Shown: in pieces, positions 49,812 through 62,244 of the stretch | Layout: each line of letters starts with the position of its first letter | How positions within the stretch are numbered: position 1 is the stretch's first letter | DNA from: Flaccisagitta enflata | Taxonomy: Eukaryota > Chaetognatha > Sagittoidea > Aphragmophora | DNA: 64,000 nt | Direction: 5' to 3' | NCBI GenBank assembly: GCA_965153355.1 | Contig: OZ231126.1 | Span: 20,584,001-20,648,000, forward strand | Notes under the pieces: generated by a model | Seen by the model: only the letters and a program-made list of their open reading frames with translations | Told to the model about the DNA's origin: nothing | The model's database searches: none | Program-made: the position numbers and the translations under genes

Positions 49812-50218
49812 GTAACAAACGTTCGGTTTTTATTTTTTTTTAAATCGCGATGCGCAATTAAAAATGGAATCGGTCAAAAGTTTTGACAAAAGAGACTAAA
49901 GAAGCGAAGTTAGGCATGCATGAAGCATGTTTATGTTTGCATTCGCGGGGACGTAATCACTATGCACATTGATAAGAAAGCTTAAGCGTACATTGTAAAG
50001 TTAACATGCCTCTTCACTTCCGCTCATTTCATCGGTGATATTTTGTGTCTCAGTTGAACGGTAAATATAAGATAGGGCTTAAGAACTCATGGCCATGCAT
50101 ACATAACAAACAATGCGAAAGAATATGCGACATCTCAACAGGGGCGTATTTGACGGGGCGTCAGGGGCAGCAGCTGCTGCCCTTTTTGTTGGGACACAAA
50201 CCCAATTGGGACACAAAT

Positions 50219-50221
<3 letters not shown>

Positions 50222-50310
<89 letters not shown>
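50222..50310. repeat. (GA)n microsatellite
   Basis: Pure GA. Confidence 0.95.
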
Positions 50311-50314
<4 letters not shown>

Positions 50315-50489
50315 CGAAATGCTTCCAGCTAAAATACAACGGGGTTTTATAGGTTCAATCTACAAAGCCTATTCATCCCCTTGGCTATTCATGTAGTTGT
50401 CTAGGTGGATGCCCTTGACCTTCTTCATCAACCAATCAATCTGACTCATTTCTCATTTCCAAATTTTCACCAAAAAATTGAAATTCTCT

Positions 50490-50692
50490 TTAACAAGGCC
50501 GGATACACGGCTACCGAAGTTGCGTGCGGGTGGCAGGGGCCATATTTGAGGTCACCAGACCATTTGGGCAGGAGCAGTGAGGTCAAAGAAATAAAAACAT
50601 AAAAAAAGTAAAGTGTGACCAACCAACCGACCAACCGACCGACCGACCGACGGACAAAGCGGGTTGTAGAGTCGCGTGCACGCGACTAAAAA
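50490..50692 (-). repeat. SINE-like copy, AGTCGCG type
   Basis: Hairpin AGTCGCGTGCACGCGACT near 50671; distal word near 50518 is AGTTGCGTGC, one base off. Confidence 0.65.
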
Positions 50693-50835
50693 AAATGACC
50701 ATAATGATTATGAAATGCTATAGATTGAAAAAAAATGTATTAGTCTGCGCCTAGTTGACCTTTATGTCCCCGGACTTTAACTCTGAGTGCAAGAACAGAA
50801 AATTGTATAAAACATCATGTCAGTTGATTCAATAT

Positions 50836-51055
50836 TAACAAGGCCGGATACACGGCTACCCCAGTCGCGTGCGGGTGGGCAGGGGCCATAATTGAGGTCA
50901 CTCCATCATTTGGGCAGGAGCAGTGAGGCCAAAAACCGCAAAAACCCAAAAAAAGTAAAGTGTGACGGACGGACGGACGGACCGACGGACGGCCCAACGG
51001 ACGGACCGACGGACCGACAAAGCGGGGTGTAGAGTCGCGTAGCACGCGACTAAAA
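50836..51055 (-). repeat. SINE-like copy, AGTCGCG type
   Basis: Hairpin at 51033-51051; distal AGTCGCGTGC at 50863-50872, ten complementary bases. Same type and orientation as the copy 350 bp before. Confidence 0.7.
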
Positions 51056-51186
51056 ATCGAGGGTGCTTGGATCTTTTGTTTTTTTCGCACGGAATCCAAA
51101 ACAGATTTTCCAGATCCTTCCATCGATGCCGCCGCCGGGATTGTAGAAGCTGGCGCTCGGCCGTAGTGGTTTTTTCTTACACGCAG

Positions 51187-51434
51187 TTGAATTCGATTTC
51201 AGAGCCATTTTAGAACTGTTGAAACCTTCAAGCACATCTTATTCAAGCCCTACTAGTAGCACTACTAGTGCTACCCTCATTAAAATGAGTGCGTCCTATT
51301 GCCATTATTCTTTAATCTACAGCGCGCGCATATCTGATTGCGTTTCCTATTTAATGATTATGGAACAAAGTGTGTTGTATTCGGATCAGAACATGCAAGT
51401 ATTGGCCCAAGCGTTGAATCAGACACACCACTAG
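51187..51434 (+). CDS. Possible terminal exon, unassigned
   Basis: A strong acceptor (TTTTTTCTTACACGCAG) is followed by an open frame EFDFRAILELLKPSS, a Ser/Thr run, then SYLMIMEQSVLYSDQNMQVL and a TAG stop. It needs a phase-1 upstream exon; 36233-36395 would fit but is 15 kb away. The opposite strand also has an open frame here (51050-51235), which I consider less likely because it runs into a SINE copy. Confidence 0.35.
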
Positions 51435-51679
51435 ACACGAACACACATTCATACACACACACTTGGCGCCTGACATCGTGCATCATTAAGTAATTAATAA
51501 TATATGAAACGCAATGCGCTCACAATTTGCAATTTTACTCTTGACCTCATTATTTCATTGTTGATGACGATTGCTTTTTTTAAAAACATTCACAATGTAA
51601 TATCTCTGAAATTCTACCGATGACATTAAAGTCCTTAATCTCAATTGTTTTTGTTTTGTTTTTTGTTATATCAAATAAT

Positions 51680-52084
51680 CGCTCTTTTTTTCTTATAAGA
51701 ACATGTTATTTTTTTCTGAAGCTCGATGTTCTTATTTCTAGAGCATTTTGAGCCTTAAATTGTTCTAAGGATGTTCTTATTTTTCTAATCGCCAGCTTAT
51801 GCGGGAATGTTTTCTTATATGATTATCTATCTTTGATAGCCAATTGAAAGAATATGAGAACTAAAATATCAATCACTAATATACCAAATTCAAATGTGAC
51901 ACTGATCAATGTCAATCGCTATAATAAAGCAGTCACAATTCTTTTTGTTTACAGCAACAAAAGAAGAATATCATTATAATCCTACATTGTGAGGCTGACA
52001 ATGTTCTTATGATTGTTCTTATTTTTTTCCACATCTGAGCCTCAATGTTCTTATAAACAAGGTTCTTAGTCAAAGAAAAGAGTG
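51680..52084. mobile_element. MITE, TATAAGAAC family, copy 2
   Basis: CGCTCTTTTTTTCTTATAAG start, CTTATAAACAAGGTTCTTA and AAAGAGTG end; one terminus partly decayed. Confidence 0.6.
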
Positions 52085-52138
52085 TAATGAAAGTTGGACA
52101 ACATTACTAACAGCTATGTAGGGTTATGTGTATCTTAA

Positions 52139-52737
52139 CAAGGCCGGACACACGGGCCAAGACGGTGCGCCGGGCGTTACAAATTCTTAGACCTATCCCT
52201 AGCTCAATCAGACCCATCCCTAGCTCTATCAGACCTATCCCTAGCTCTATCAGCCCTATCCCGAGCTCAATCAGGCCCATCTCGAGCTCTATCAGACCTA
52301 TCCCGAGCCCTATCAGACATATCCCGAGCTCTACCCGACCTACCACTAGCTCTATCAGACCTATCCCCAGCTCTATCAGACCTATCCCCACACCTATCCG
52401 ACCTATCACCAGACCTATCCGACCTATCCCCAGCTCGATCAGACCTAACCGTCGCTAGTTATTTTAGTGAATGAAATGACGAGTATCATCAATCATTCAA
52501 TAATGAGCAAAATGAGTTTTTAATTGATTTCGAACATTTTCAGCGATTTTTCATTCGAGCGTGACCGACGGATGGACGGACGGACAGAGCCTCTTATAGA
52601 TGTGATATGGCGCATCTGGGAATCGCCCTAGCTTATTTCTTATTTATTTCCAGTGATTTTTGCTTCTTTTCAAAACCACCGACCGACCAACAGACAGAGC
52701 TAGTTATTGAGGTGCTATGGCGCACCTAAGAAGGATA
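52139..52737 (-). repeat. SINE-like copies, AGGTGCG and AGATGCG types, with minisatellite
   Basis: Read on minus: AGGTGCGCCATAGCACCT near 52735, a second head AGATGCGCCATATCACATCT near 52615, then 21-bp units (AGACCTATCCCTAGCTCTAT on plus, 52190-52445), then GGCGCACC and GGCCTTGTT near 52140. Confidence 0.55.
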
Positions 52738-52762
52738 AAACTAAAATTTTCCTGTCGGACAG

Positions 52763-52879
52763 CTAATTGAAATTATCGAAATGTATCGGCAGAAGATCAG
52801 ACATAAAGGAAACCTGAGGGATGCAGATGCGAAGACATACGTGATTGTAATTACAAACGGGGATAGAAAAATCCAGAAA
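52763..52879 (+). CDS. Probable internal exon, unassigned
   Basis: Acceptor TTTTCCTGTCGGACAG and donor AAA/GTAACA bound 39 codons, phase 0 on both sides: it starts LIEIIEMYRQKIRHKGNL and continues DADAKTYVIVITNGDRK. The amphipathic helix followed by a beta strand looks like part of a folded domain. No second exon can be attached with confidence. Confidence 0.4.
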
Positions 52880-53218
52880 GTAACACGCGAACGCCCTGAA
52901 AAAAAAAACACACACCTACGCACGTATGCACAAACACGTACAATATGTCTGCGCAGTGTGCGCATGCATGCATGCACTTACACCATTTGCGCATGAACTC
53001 ACTCACTAAAAGCTCATATGCATAAAGCAGTGTACATCAATTTCGGCTGCCGCCAAAAAGAAGAAATGACATTTGTGTTTTTTGTTTCTTTCTTGAGGAT
53101 CGATTTTTTCTTAAGCATGTTAGTGAATGAAGATGCGATTTTATAAAACGCCGCATTATTGGATGTGATTTCAATATCGGCCTGGATTGGAAGCAGTTAG
53201 ATGATTACTAACCAAATA

Positions 53219-53706
53219 CACTTTTTTTATTTTATAAGAACGTCATTTCTTGAGCAAGCCTTCAATGTTCTTAAATTTTGAGCGGTTTCAAGGCTTGAAC
53301 GTTCTTAAATTGTTCTTAATTTAAACACACTTTTTAACCTTCAATTAAGAACATTTTTAATTATTTTATGTTTGTTATTAATAAGAAAATGAAGGAAAAT
53401 GTCAATGAAATAACAAAGCAGCAGGTTTAAACATTATAAGTGAATAAAAGATTAATAAAAGTAGAAAGATATATACTTTATAAAGTGGAACTTGATTTGC
53501 TGAACAGAGTCTCTTGATTTACAAAGAACAATCGATTGAAAAAAGCCCAGAGAAAAAATGTTCTTAAATTTTTAAGATTTTAAGCTTAATGTTCCTAAAT
53601 TTTTGAAGAAATAAAGCCTTTGAATGTTCTTAGCATGTTCTTAAATTTTTGATGATTTGAAGCCTAACGTTCTTATAAACTTGGTTCTTATAAGATAAAA
53701 AAAGTG
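53219..53706. mobile_element. MITE, TATAAGAAC family, copy 3
   Basis: CACTTTTTTTATTTTATAAG start and complement end, TA on both sides (53217-53218, 53707-53708). Confidence 0.75.
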
Positions 53707-54497
53707 TATAGAAATGGAAAGCCCGTACGAGGTGAGATGTCGACGTCAGAAGAGGCATGAGAAAATCTCCTCATCGCGGCGCTTAAGCCGACAGTAGCGG
53801 TCAGAGCTGACGCTACAAACCAGTTGCCCAAGGCGGCTCAATAGAGAATTCGGGTTGCCTCTTCACCCTGAACGCACATTACTCAAATGAATGGACACAA
53901 GTCATTAGGGGCCATCAATCATTCATTCATCCACTTTTCAGCTCCACAATATGATTTTTTCTGTCCCTCATGCTATTATGTAGCGAGGGGCCATCAATCT
54001 TTCAATCATACCCGTTTACATGTACAATATACCATTTACTTGATGCCATTAATTGGTTGTGTTTGTATCTGTCGCTTTTATATGCTTACAAACTGAAGAA
54101 CATATATAGGGCAGCGGCTGCGGTCGGCCCAGTGCTATAAAGTAATTATTGATGACTCACTACACTCAATTGTCTTTGACACTTTACCATGTATATGAAC
54201 ATGAAATTGAACAATTTCATTTACTTGTATTGTTCTGGCTTTTTGTTTTCTGTCTTTGGTTATCGCTACATGTTTCTTGCATGTGAATAAACTTGATATA
54301 ACTTGATATTGGGAACGACAGGTGACTTGTTAGTCTGCTCGTAAACTGGTCCCCCTTTTGCCTCAATATTGATGGCGAAGTCAGGAATAGGAAGTCGGGA
54401 AAAAAGATAAAAGCGAGAAACTCTGGTATATGGGAGCTTGAGATGAAAATGTTTTAGTTGAATGAATCTACAGATAGAATTAGAAATGGAGAAAAAT

Positions 54498-54736
<239 letters not shown>

Positions 54737-54831
54737 GGACGGGCTTACAGATAGATACACAGAGAGACAGAGGCTTAAATCAAAGACGTGATAGACAAAA
54801 CGAAAACAAAAAAGTTTTTTTCCCCCCATTT

Positions 54832-55042
54832 TATTCGTTTTCTGCATAACATTACAACAGAGATCAAATCGCGCGAAGCGAAATTGGACCACACACGAAC
54901 TCCGTCGAACATCGAAGGCGCCCTTTGGCGGTGAAACACAAAAACACTCATCATCTTTTTCGGCTTCATCGTCGTCGTTGTCGTCGTCATCGTCGTCGTC
55001 AGCGTTGTCATCTCCATCTTCATTATCGTCATCTGACATCGT
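54832..55042 (-). CDS. Doubtful minus-strand acidic open frame
   Basis: The minus strand reads an Asp/Glu/Asn-rich stretch (translated TCG/TCA array) followed by ECFCVSPPKGAFDVRRSSC and further non-repetitive codons. The second half is not simple repeat, so an exon is possible, but no splice sites or partner exons support it. Confidence 0.15.
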
Positions 55043-55210
55043 TGTCGTTGCTATCATCGTCGTCATTTAACTTTTTGCTGACAACATCAGTCATGGTTTT
55101 CATCGTTGACGTCCTCATTTGCAACTGTAATTGTTTTTTTTTGTCATTGTTAAGTGTAAACGTCATCATCGTCGTCCACTTCGTCATCGTCGTCTCTCTC
55201 ATCGTCGTCA
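54965..55210. repeat. (TCG/TCA)n array
   Basis: Imperfect CGTCGTCATCGTC-type repeat; source of Asp-rich frames on minus. Confidence 0.8.
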
Positions 55211-55379
55211 TCTTCTTTGACAGACATTTGCGCCGAAGCGGCGCTCGAAGCCGCTGCGACTTTTGACAACCGTAATAAATATAATTTTATCTCTTTTATT
55301 GTTCTCTTTTTTTTCTTTTAAACTGTGTTTTGTTCAGTCGCATTTAAAGCAATAAAAAAAAGAAGATAATGAGGTTGAG

Positions 55380-55663
55380 GTTGAGGAAGAGAAAAAAAAA
55401 TGCCAATAATTGAGAAGAAGAAAATGCTGAAGAAGGAGGCAAAGACAAGGAAGAAGATGGAAGGAGAAAAACCAGAAGAAATAGAAAAAAGATGGAGAAT
55501 ATGAAGAAGAAGAACAAGAAGGCAAAGATAAAAAAGAAAAAAAAAAACAAGAAAAAGATAAAAGAAGAAGAAGAAACATAACAAAAAAAAAGAAAAGAAG
55601 AAAAAGAAAAAGAAAAAGAAAGAAAAAGAAAAGGAAAAGGAAAAGGAAAAGAAAAAAAAAAAG

Positions 55664-55743
<80 letters not shown>

Positions 55744-55995
55744 AAGGAAGAAGGAAGGAGAAAGAAAGAAAAAGAAGAAAGAAGAAGAAAAAGAAGAAGA
55801 GAAAAGAAGAAAAGAAGAAGAGAAGAAGAGAGAAGAAGAAGAAGAAGAAGAAGAAGAAGAAGAAGAAGAAGAAGAAGAAGAAGAAGAAGAAGAAGAAAGA
55901 AGAAGAAGAAGAAGAAGAAGAAAAGAAGAAGAAGAAGAAGAAAGAAGAAAAGAAAAGAAGAGAAAGAAAGAGAAAAAGAAGATGAAGAAGAAGAT

Positions 55996-56028
<33 letters not shown>

Positions 56029-56095
56029 AAAGAAAAAGAAAAAGAAAAAGAAAAAGAAAAAGAAAAAGAAAAAGAAGAAGAAGAAGAAGAATGAG
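55380..56095. repeat. Purine tract (A, GAA, GAAAA repeats), about 700 bp
   Basis: Almost no pyrimidines for 700 bp; A runs at 55650-55745, GAA arrays at 55815-55985, GAAAAA arrays near 56030. Lys and Phe frames here are artefacts. Confidence 0.9.
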
Positions 56096-56137
56096 AAGAT
56101 GGGGGAGCAAATGAGACAAGGGAAAAGTAAAGATTAC

Positions 56138-56265
56138 AAGGCCGGATACACGGCCTGGAGTCGCAGGCGATTGGCCAGGGGCAATGATACAAAACCGCTT
56201 GCTTACCATATGTGGCCGACCGACCGACACACCAATCGCTAGCGTCCTTTGTCCGCGACTAAAAA
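56138..56265 (-). repeat. Short SINE-like copy, AGTCGCG type
   Basis: GGCCGGATACACGG end and GTCCGCGACTAAAAA start; internal part shortened and local hairpin partner lost. Confidence 0.55.
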
Positions 56266-56388
56266 GTCAATTTAACGCGAGCGACGAAAGAGGGTGAGGA
56301 GGATAAATTGTCTCTCGATATTTTCCGCCGTCGATCCCCGGCATCATTTTTTCCGGAGAATCCCTTTCTTAAAAGTCTCGGTCGATGA
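56254..56388 (+). CDS. Doubtful exon
   Basis: Directly after a SINE copy an open frame reads TRATKEGEEDKLSLDIF, then RRRSPASFFPENPFLKSLGR and a stop. Composition is protein-like (acidic helix, then basic Ser/Pro segment). No convincing splice sites were found. It could be an upstream exon of the gene at 57993. Confidence 0.2.
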
Positions 56389-56717
56389 AAAATGGACTAC
56401 ATCACCAGGGACTACTATCATTACTATTATTGTTACTATTAATTATTCAACCAAAACTACACTAAAGGCAATAAACCATCTGCAGTTTGCAGTCTCTTGG
56501 GGTCTAGTCTATGTGGAATTCACTTTCAACTTCAAGAAATGTATCCTCATTAACTTATCTTCACTAGAACGGTATACATGACAGAATCTTTGATGTCGTT
56601 TATCGTTAAGAAGACCCTTTAGGTCTTCGCGTCAGAAACGTCATCAGAGATCTCTTTTCGCAGACCCCAAGGCAATAAAGAGCTGTAACTCTTTCGACCG
56701 TTACCTTAAGTACGTGT

Positions 56718-57925
56718 CAGAGTTGTGACGATTTTTTATTTTTCAGTATCGACCGGGTCGATTGAATCATGGTCGATCCCCCCCAAAAAATCGACTATGT
56801 ATCGACCTTGGGCGATTTTTTGCCTGTTAGCCTTTTGCATTTGCTAGGTGCGCCTTTGAGTCAGGATGCCAGATCAGTTTTCTGAATTATTTCAAAGTGA
56901 AGCGCCCCATGGCGGTGCCGTTTTTAGTTAAGATGTTTTTTACAATAACAACTCACTACAGGTATCTCTTATACAAAGGGCATTCCAATTAAGTCATATC
57001 TTGGGGTAAAACAATGAGCATGGTCATTTTAAAGACCTTTGAAAATCTTCCAAATGCGACGTTGCTGGTCTCAGTAACTTTATTCGTTTAGAAATGGCAA
57101 AGAATTGAAAAAAAAATATCACTGATTGAAAAATAGTAATACAACACAGAAATGTCATAGCTACATGATATCCGTGATCAAATCAAAGAACTTTGTATCT
57201 TTTTTTTTTTCATGGCACCAAGAACGAATTTCTAACTCAATGCGTTAAGTTTCTATGTTACGACAAAGTATCCTGCAGTGAGTTTTCATATTCTGACCAC
57301 GTGTCTTTGTCCTTATTTCTTTTCTAAACAGATAAAGCTAGAACATCCAGCAAGGTTTCACCAGAAAGATGTTTTGCAGAGCTTCAAAATAGTCTCTGAT
57401 TTTGCTATGTTTTTCCCATTGCTTTGGTAATAAACACTGACAAACATGTTGTTCGGTTTATATTTTTGCCAAAATAAAAAGCAGGGGTGTATATAATTGA
57501 GCAGCTTTTTATTTTATTCCCCCCCCTGCCTTTGATTTTCTTCCCTGCGACGCGTCGCGTTGTGTTACAAAATCTATGATTTTCTTCCCCACAAAGCAAT
57601 AAAACAGTACATTATAGGTTTAAATAGTGTTAAAATGTGTTGTAGCAATCAGAGACTACCATTTTGAACTACCAAATGTGTTAAATCCTCAAAAACTTTC
57701 TTTTTTCTTCTTTTTTAGCTTTTGATTTTTTTCCCCATCTCCAAACCCTTTGATTTTATTCCCCCCCCGCCGGGGGGGGGGGGAATGCTCAACTTTATAC
57801 ACGCCTGATAAAAAGACAAAAAATCGACCCGATACATTTGTGTTTTGGTGAATCAGGAAGATTATCTAAGAATATAGGAAATCGACCCGATAAATCGGCC
57901 AGTCGATAGTATCGTGACATCTCTG
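56718..57925. mobile_element. hAT-like non-autonomous transposon, 1.2 kb, 8-bp target duplication
   Basis: Ends CAGAGTTGTGACGAT and inverted CAGAGATGTCACGAT, flanked on both sides by GTACGTGT (56710-56717, 57926-57933). Subterminal ATCGACC words are inverted too. No hAT transposase frame; an inner inverted pair (about 57485-57810) suggests a nested insertion. Confidence 0.8.
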
Positions 57926-57992
57926 GTACGTGTTATAGGTTTAATAACAAATAACGTTTATAATCAACGACAATACAATTTTTCTTGTTCAG

Positions 57993-58589
57993 TTTAAAAA
58001 ACAAGACCAAATTGATTCCTCTCGACTCCCGGTCAAATTCGATGGCCGGAAGTTTAAATGCTGGATTTCCTTCATTTCCGCCCGTAATGGCGCCATTTCC
58101 AACAAACACATTTCCGACAAACACATTTCCGGCAAATTCCGTGATCTATCCCGGTAACAATAACCCAGCCGGACACGCTCTCGCCAATGGTCATAATATC
58201 TTCGCTAACAGTCACATTTTCGCTAACACTAACATCAACGCTAATCATCAAGCTTTTGACAAAAGACATGGCTTCACTAACAGACAAACAATTTCCAGTG
58301 GGTCATCGTTGATGCCAGACAGCGCGCCCTTGTCTCTTCAGCGACATTCGCATTCTGGTTGGTCATGAATCATATTTCTGTCTTTCTGTCTCTCTCTTTG
58401 TATTTGCCGATTGTCTCCCTCTTTGTATCACTCTGTCTGTCTGTCTGTCTGTCTTTGTCTTTGTGTCGTTGTTTCTGTGTGTGTATGTTTGTCTGTATTT
58501 GTATCTCTGTCTGTCTGTTTATCTATTTTTCTCTGTTTCTGTCTCTATCTCTGACTCTATATCTGACTGACTGTTTGTCTTTCTGTCTT

Positions 58590-58623
<34 letters not shown>

Positions 58624-61462
58624 ACTCTCTCTCTCTCATACCTAACGAAACTGTTCCCCCATCAGGCTCAACACTTCATTCTTGTACCATGGATTCTTCT
58701 ACGACCATCTCCCCTCAAAACCCTCATTTTCCCCACTCTCAAACTTTGGGTCAAAGCGCTTCTATGCCACCTGAAGGCGCCCACGCATCTCCGTCGTCTC
58801 CACATGGTGCGTTCTCGAACGGTTTAACATCAAACAATGAAAGTCCAGCCTGGTCCAGCCGGGTCCAGCCGGGTCAACCCGTTTGTACAATATGTCATTG
58901 TTAGTGGTAAATCTTCAGAGGCGTCACCGAATATCCGAAAGAAGGCCTTCAGTCCGTCGGTCCGCTGGTCCGTTCCTCCGTCTGTACTGTTTTGAGAGAG
59001 AGATTTGAAACCCTAGGTCTTGCAATTTTTAGGTGCGACAAAGCACCTCTTTAACTGGCTGTGTCCGTTGGTTGGTTGGTCTGTCTGTGGGGTAACGCAT
59101 TCGTTCGACGATCCACACGTCGCACCTTATTGGCCTACTTGGCCTTGTTACATGATATTTCGCTTTCTCGTTAATTTGTTGCAGGCGATTTGATGTACCA
59201 ACCCCCTTCACATCAAGCTCATCTATCTCCTTATCTCCATCCAACTCATCCCGCTCATCCAGCTCACCCTGCTCATTCGTATAACGCTCATCTCACTGAT
59301 GGATTCGATCATTTAGCGGCACATTTGGATTTCTTTAGCAGGTGATTCTGACAGTTGCCTTATGTTTACGGATGCAGTCAGTGTGTATTGGACTGTTTAT
59401 TTTGTACACTGTAATGTTCACTTAATTGTTCAATCTGCTGGATGTACCCAGTTTTTCAAGGGTCCAGTCGTTTCGAAATTGGGTCATTGAGCCTAGAACT
59501 ATATGGGATATTGTTCCACTCCCACTCCAATGCAACAACAATCAGTCATTCAGTGCCATGATATTGCTGACTTCCACGCAATTGATTTTTTCCATCCCAG
59601 TCGGTTCGATCGGCGTTCATTGCCATCATCCGGTTTTGTTCACGGCCACCATCCTCACTTCGTCAATCAATCATCATATGCTGCCAATCATGGCTTCAAC
59701 GCACCCGTCAACAATCAAAGCCACGGTGGTAGAAATCAACATCATCAACATCCCAGCCTTAGTGTACATTATGGACACGGTTTCCCCCATGGTCTTGGGG
59801 GCTCGTATCGTGAACAGGCATCCGGAGTCAACGCAACCATCTCATCCTCTTCCTCCGCATCCTCATACTCATCTTCTTCCGCGTCTCAATATCGTAACTA
59901 CCCATCGAGTCTTCCGTCAACAACGCTGCCGCCGCCATCTTCGAGCTGTTCGTCGAATGAGAATCATGATATTTCTTCGTCAACTTGTTGCTCTTCCGGT
60001 GAATGAATCGTACAACAGTGAAAATTACGCTCCTCTACAAGAGAGTGTGTCTGTCCGACTGTTGGTCAATCGGTTATGAACAAGGCCAAGAAGATTTAAC
60101 GATGCGTCCTCTCTAAATGAATGTATTTATGATTGAATGTGTTTCAATTGATGAATGGTAGTTATGAATGAATGAATGACTTCACCAATGAAATATTCAA
60201 AGTACACTACTTTTACTGGGTTGATACTACTTTTCTGTTGAAAACACACAGTGAATGCATTATCAACAGACCAACCAACGGACATAGCCTTGTATAGGGA
60301 TGCGGGAAAGTATCTAAAAGGTGTAAAAAGACCCCCCTTCCGCGTCGCGTAAGAATTGCTCTCCTTGAGTGCAAAACTGCAAATGTCGTGAGGCTTCAAT
60401 TGTGTTTTATTACACTGTTGAATGAAGCAGTTCCGAGCAGTTAAAATGGAAAAATCTGACGATGTTTCAAAAAGCAATGAGTATAAGCTTAGACGCCACA
60501 TGTAGCATATCTTTAAATCAAAAGCGCTTTCATTATTTGGAGATACAAGATTAGCAGGTTTCTCGGACGCTCTGCCACACAGGTAGGACTTCCTCAAAAA
60601 CATCAAAAAAATAATTTGTCATCCGACACACGACAACGAGCGGCCCCGAATACGCGACCAAAAATCCGTCCTTTATTGGCAATTACTTTTTAGCGGCCCA
60701 TGCCATGTGTCCTTTTCTCACTAACACCGCCCAAATTCACCTATAAGTAATCAGTAATGTGGCCTCGTCTCTTCTTCTTTCTGTCTCATGCAGGCTTTGA
60801 ACGCGACTCAGTCAAATCGGAAATGACGGAAATTCGAGCGAATGTTGGATCGCAAAGATTGGGCAGGAATTTGGGTGAGTCAATTAAAGGGCGTGTTTCT
60901 AGTGACGACAACTATCGCGTTCATTCTCGTGTAACGCGTAAACAGCGTGAACACATTATCAGAAATTTCAACTGTCCCAAGAGGGATTGAGCGAAGTGAG
61001 TGAGCGAGCCCGTGAATGGATCGTAGCCCTGCGGAGCGAGTGAGCGGAGTATGCGATGCCAGCGAACTAACAGAGCGAACGACCGAGTGGCCCTTACAAA
61101 AAGCGTTTGTCTCGTGTGGAAACAAGCCCTCAGTGTTACTTTGGACATCAATGTCACCACGGCCCACCATCTCCGTCGTCGTCTTCAGTATCTTCATCAT
61201 TGCCATTGATGCCATTAAAAAAGGCATTATGATCAACATTGTCATATAATCATCATTCATAATTGCAGTCGTTGTCATCATCGGTTTCATTATGATTGCA
61301 ATCGTTGTTAGTGCCCTCATGATGATCATCTTTATCATTGCCATCGTCGCCGTCATCATCGTCATTGTTGCCATCGCTGTCATCATTGTCGTCAAAATCG
61401 TTGTCGTCATCGTTGTCGTGATCATCGTGGCCATCGTGGTCATCGTCGTTGTCATCAGCGTG

Positions 61463-61507
<45 letters not shown>

Positions 61508-61790
61508 GACGTCATCGTCGTCGTCATCGTCGTCATCGTCTGTCCTTTTTTTTGCAGCGACGGCGGCGGTAAAATTTCCTTTGATCTCAGTTCTTTTTTA
61601 CCGCCGAAACGATTTTTGTCTTTCCCTCGCAAATAAAATAATAACGTGTATTATATGTTGGTGTCGTTACTCGTGTGGGTGGGTGGCAGCTTTTGGGTGG
61701 TATAGGTGATAAAAAGAAATAGTAATTTTTTTATTCTTTTCAGACGATTGCTCGTGTGGCTCGTGTCTGGTCGATGAACTATGTCTATGA
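57993..61790 (+). CDS. Asn/His/Ser-rich low-complexity protein, six exons, 5' end missing
   Basis: Exons 57993-58357, 58666-58806, 59185-59341, 59601-59998, 60794-60874 and 61744-61790 join in one frame to about 395 residues. The first four share a bias: [14 protein letters not shown] and [14 protein letters not shown] in exon 1, [12 protein letters not shown] in exon 3, His/Asn/Gly then Ser-rich sequence ([15 protein letters not shown]) in exon 4. No folded domain is recognised; it looks disordered, as in some transcriptional or RNA-associated proteins. Exon 4 can also be read straight to a TGA at 60004; the alternative donor TTCCG/GTGAAT leads in phase to exon 5 ([16 protein letters not shown]) and then to a Cys-rich end ([15 protein letters not shown]). 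The first exon follows an acceptor in phase 2, so upstream exons are missing. Introns hold a SINE-like copy (59026-59149) and simple repeats. Confidence 0.55.
58380..58640. repeat. (CTGT)n/(CT)n microsatellite
   Basis: Intron between exons 58357 and 58666. Confidence 0.85.
59026..59149 (+). repeat. SINE-like copy, AGGTGCG type
   Basis: 5' word AGGTGCGAC (59031-59039), local AGCACCT (59042-59048), distal exact complement GTCGCACCT (59119-59127), end GGCCTTGTT. Confidence 0.75.
60887..61080. repeat. Interspersed repeat with GGGCGTGTTTCTAGTGACGA, copy 3, inverted
   Basis: Complement of the 29860 and 49395 copies: GGGCGTGTTTCTAGTG, then GAAATTTCAACTGTCCCAA, then GAGCGAG-rich sequence. Confidence 0.6.
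61170..61545. repeat. (ATC/GTC)n array
   Basis: Imperfect CATCGTCGTCATCGTC-type repeat; open frames in it are artefacts. Confidence 0.85.
61557..61639 (+). other. Possible alternative exon
   Basis: After CCTTTTTTTTGCAG the sequence reads [17 protein letters not shown] and [12 protein letters not shown] in one frame, and an open but less protein-like frame in the phase needed by the exon ending at 60874. Either an alternative 3' end of that gene or chance; an AATAAA follows at about 61632. Confidence 0.2.
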
Positions 61791-61915
61791 GTAGAAGATT
61801 TAGATTTGTGAGCTGTGTTTATGTAATTACATCATCAGAGATGGAGGGATTAATGCAAAAGTCATTCCTCTTTCCTATTGATTTACGCAATTTTCCTTGA
61901 GCATCAGAGTTCATA

Positions 61916-62239
<324 letters not shown>

Positions 62240-62244
62240 ACACA

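Noticed and set aside
55334-56230. Minus-strand poly-Phe/Leu/Ser frames of nearly 300 codons
   Set aside because: Product of the 700-bp purine tract.
61292-61636. Ile/Val-rich frame resembling membrane spans
   Set aside because: Translation of the ATC/GTC array.
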